A stretch of DNA of 37,281 nt from positions 1 through 37,281 of the IMG/VR virus record IMGVR_UViG_3300044615_001326, one strand, 5' to 3'. Within the stretch, counting starts at the first letter, position 1, and each line of letters starts with the position of its first letter. Both the position numbers and the translations under genes were made by a program. The notes under the pieces were generated by a model that did no database searches, had not been told where the DNA came from, and saw only the letters and a list, made by a program, of their open reading frames with translations. This document shows positions 36,001-37,281 of this stretch, in pieces. The DNA comes from a virus.

Positions 36001-36585
36001 GTGAAGTACGCGGCGCGACAGTATCGAACGGACGCGGACGGGCTGCGGGTCTTCTCGCAGCCGGAAGACCACGCTTCGGAGCGGGCTGTCGCTGATCGTC
36101 TGGAGCGGGAGTGGCGGTGCCGACTGCATCGCTACCCGCAGTTCACGGCGGTGGATTGGTACGCGGAGCGTGATGGCCGGATGGCTGGGCTCGTCGAACT
36201 GAAGACGCGATCGCATCGGGCGGGCCACTACCCGACGGTTTGGCTGAACGTGCGAAAGCATCTCGCCCTGTCGCTGGGCTCCCTTCACTACGGGGTTCCG
36301 GCGGTCTTCGTGGTCGCCTTCGAAGACGAGGTGCGATGGGTGCGAGTCGCAGACATCGACGCTCGCGGCCCTCGCATCGGCGGCTGTGCCGACTTCGTGA
36401 AGGCCCGAACGGATCGCGAGCCGGTGATCGACGTTCCGGTGGAACTGATGAACGTACTCCCACCCCACGGCGGCGAGGGTGGCGGGTCGAACGAACAGCC
36501 GCATGGAGGTGAGCGATGCGACGACGACGAAAGAAGCCGATCCGAGTGGAGCGATGCGAACTGTGCCGCGACACGGGAGTGGTAG
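36001..36585 (+). CDS. PD-(D/E)XK nuclease, probable RecT partner
   Basis: 194 residues from GTG 36001. EDHASERAVADRLEREW (Glu27), FTAVDWYAERDGR (Asp52), AGLVELKTRSH (Glu66-x-Lys68) and WLNVRKHLALSLG form the PD-(D/E)XK core of a small exonuclease or Holliday-type nuclease. C-terminal 40 residues are Gly/His/Asp-rich and overlap the next gene by 70 bases; the fold is complete before them. Paired with the RecT-like protein it may make the 3' ends that are annealed. Confidence 0.8.
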   Translation: MKYAARQYRTDADGLRVFSQPEDHASERAVADRLEREWRCRLHRYPQFTAVDWYAERDGRMAGLVELKTRSHRAGHYPTVWLNVRKHLALSLGSLHYGVPAVFVVAFEDEVRWVRVADIDARGPRIGGCADFVKARTDREPVIDVPVELMNVLPPHGGEGGGSNEQPHGGERCDDDERSRSEWSDANCAATREW

Positions 36586-36869
36586 GAATCTATAGCCCGA
36601 AGACGGTGAATACGGTGCTTCGGGATGGGCCGATTCGGCTCGCGCTTCGCGTGGCGTTGGCGTGTCGGTGCAAGGCCGCGGACGCGCGATTCAACCCGAT
36701 CGAACGTGAAGACGGCGTGACGCTGGAGCGATTCGATCCGTCGCAGCACTGTGCCCTCCCCTACCTGGGGTACGTGCCGAACGCGGGGACATCTCACGAC
36801 GACTACAGAGCGATCGTTCGGTGGGCGAACGCTCGGGCTGTGTCTGCAACCATCGGGGAGATCGAGTGA
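36516..36869 (+). CDS. Small Cys-motif protein upstream of the replication gene
   Basis: 117 residues from ATG 36516 (GGAGGT five bases before it). Basic start, then CELCRDTGVVG and, 35 residues on, ACRCKA, a split four-Cys zinc site of a kind found in phage replication accessory proteins. The rest is helical with GYVPNAGTSHDDYRAIVRWANARA. The stop shares one base with the next ATG. Confidence 0.65.
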   Translation: MRRRRKKPIRVERCELCRDTGVVGIYSPKTVNTVLRDGPIRLALRVALACRCKAADARFNPIEREDGVTLERFDPSQHCALPYLGYVPNAGTSHDDYRAIVRWANARAVSATIGEIE

Positions 36870-37281
36870 TGAGCGAGCGAGTGGATCACTGGATTCCCCT
36901 GTTCGGGCGGGACTTCCTCGCATCGACGATCGGATGGCCCGATGCGGCGGTCGGGGCGTATATCCGCCTGCTGATCGTCCAGTGGGATCAGGGCGGGCTA
37001 CCCGAGTCCATGGACGAACTGCGGGCCATCGCGGCCACCGTGTCGGATCACTGGGCTCGCCTGGGGCCGAAGTTCCCCGTCTGCGAAGACGGCAAGAGGC
37101 GGAACCCCCGCATGGAGGAGCATCGCGAGAAGTCCGTCGCGCTGAAGTCCGCGAGGTCGGAGGCGGGGCGGCGCGGCGGGCTCAGGTCGCAGTCGAATCG
37201 TCGGGGCTCGGTCAAGCAAGGCTTCGATTTTGCTTCAAGCAAAACCCAAGCAAACGGGCAAGCAAACGGGCAAGCAAAAAC
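36869..37281 (+). CDS. DUF1376-type phage replication protein, N-terminal part (runs off the window)
   Basis: 137 codons to the edge. DHWIPLFGRDFLASTIGWPDAAVGAYIRLLIVQWDQGGLPESMDELRAI is the DUF1376 domain (winged-helix-like, YdaU family), here with 'one-pass' core and the GRRGGLRSQ turn that usually follows it. The frame then enters a Gln/Asn/Ala-rich linker in which the 12-mer GCAAACGGGCAA is repeated in tandem, and continues in frame at base 1 (Thr-Thr-Thr-Lys-Pro). Together 306 residues. Family role: DNA replication initiation or helicase loading. Confidence 0.87.
   Translation, partial: MSERVDHWIPLFGRDFLASTIGWPDAAVGAYIRLLIVQWDQGGLPESMDELRAIAATVSDHWARLGPKFPVCEDGKRRNPRMEEHREKSVALKSARSEAGRRGGLRSQSNRRGSVKQGFDFASSKTQANGQANGQAK

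Noticed and set aside
1-37281. tRNA, rRNA or insertion sequence
   Set aside because: I found no cloverleaf, rRNA segment, transposase or terminal inverted repeats on reading both strands by eye. A tRNAscan run would be decisive.

Overview
The window is a 37,281-base, GC-rich temperate siphophage genome, very probably complete and circular. The best evidence is at the ends. The reading frame that opens at 36869 runs off the right edge, and the frame that enters at base 1 is the missing second half of the same DUF1376-type replication protein. Joined end to end they make one uninterrupted 306-residue frame. A tyrosine integrase (31756-32664) and an adjacent attP-like stretch indicate lysogeny. 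The host is most likely a planctomycete: the Ser-rich tail protein, the Cys-rich protein ending in a GPGTELK...WCERNIDTIVGWL-type domain, and the glycosyltransferases next to them resemble planctomycete (pro)phage proteins I recall. That is inference, not a search result.

Layout, read round the circle. The early/replication block (32.9 kb through the origin of coordinates to 2.4 kb) holds a small HTH protein, several small unknown genes, a RecT-like annealing protein, a MazF-fold protein, a PD-(D/E)XK nuclease, the DUF1376 replication protein, a RusA-type resolvase and a small HTH protein. A tail-fibre block (2.5-7.2 kb) holds collagen-like and repeat-rich proteins with shared, shuffled end modules. 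HNH endonuclease and a structured non-coding stretch follow (7.2-7.85 kb). The accessory cassette (7.85-12.5 kb) carries ParB-like protein, ABC-ATPase/GNAT fusion, ASCH protein, zinc ribbon, and a leftward operon of amidoligase, class II glutamine amidotransferase, ribbon-helix-helix protein and an unknown. The packaging and head block (12.8-22.8 kb) has P27 TerS, TerL, HK97 portal and prohead protease, five small genes including a secreted CAP protein and a membrane HExxH protein, major capsid and connectors. The tail block (22.8-29.8 kb) has two tube-like proteins, G/GT chaperones with a textbook -1 slippery site, tape measure and distal tail proteins. A GT25-sulfotransferase fusion, a GT2 and the leftward integrase close the circle.

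Most rightward genes overlap by 1 or 4 bases (ATGA, GTGA, TAATG), so translation is tightly coupled. Regulation seems to use two recurrent promoter designs. Class I is TTGC(A/C/G)(C/T) followed directly by a conserved GTTYTCNCGRTNNCGG-like spacer and a TANAAC-like -10 box (1668, 7821, 12806, 32907; a variant at 33208). Class II is GACGTTCAAGG, exactly 16 bases, then TASSST (2426, 15441, 19939). At five of these sites the start codon lies 6 to 8 bases after the -10 box, which predicts leaderless mRNAs for RusA, the first fibre gene, ParB-like protein, portal and the HTH protein.

The most interesting parts are: the 7.85-12.5 kb cassette, which joins a possible DNA-modification module with an amidoligase/amidotransferase pair between two nearly identical promoter repeats; the glycosyl/sulfotransferase genes next to a Ser-rich tail protein; and the secreted CAP and zinc-peptidase-like proteins in the head operon. 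I recognise no classical endolysin, holin or CI-type repressor.
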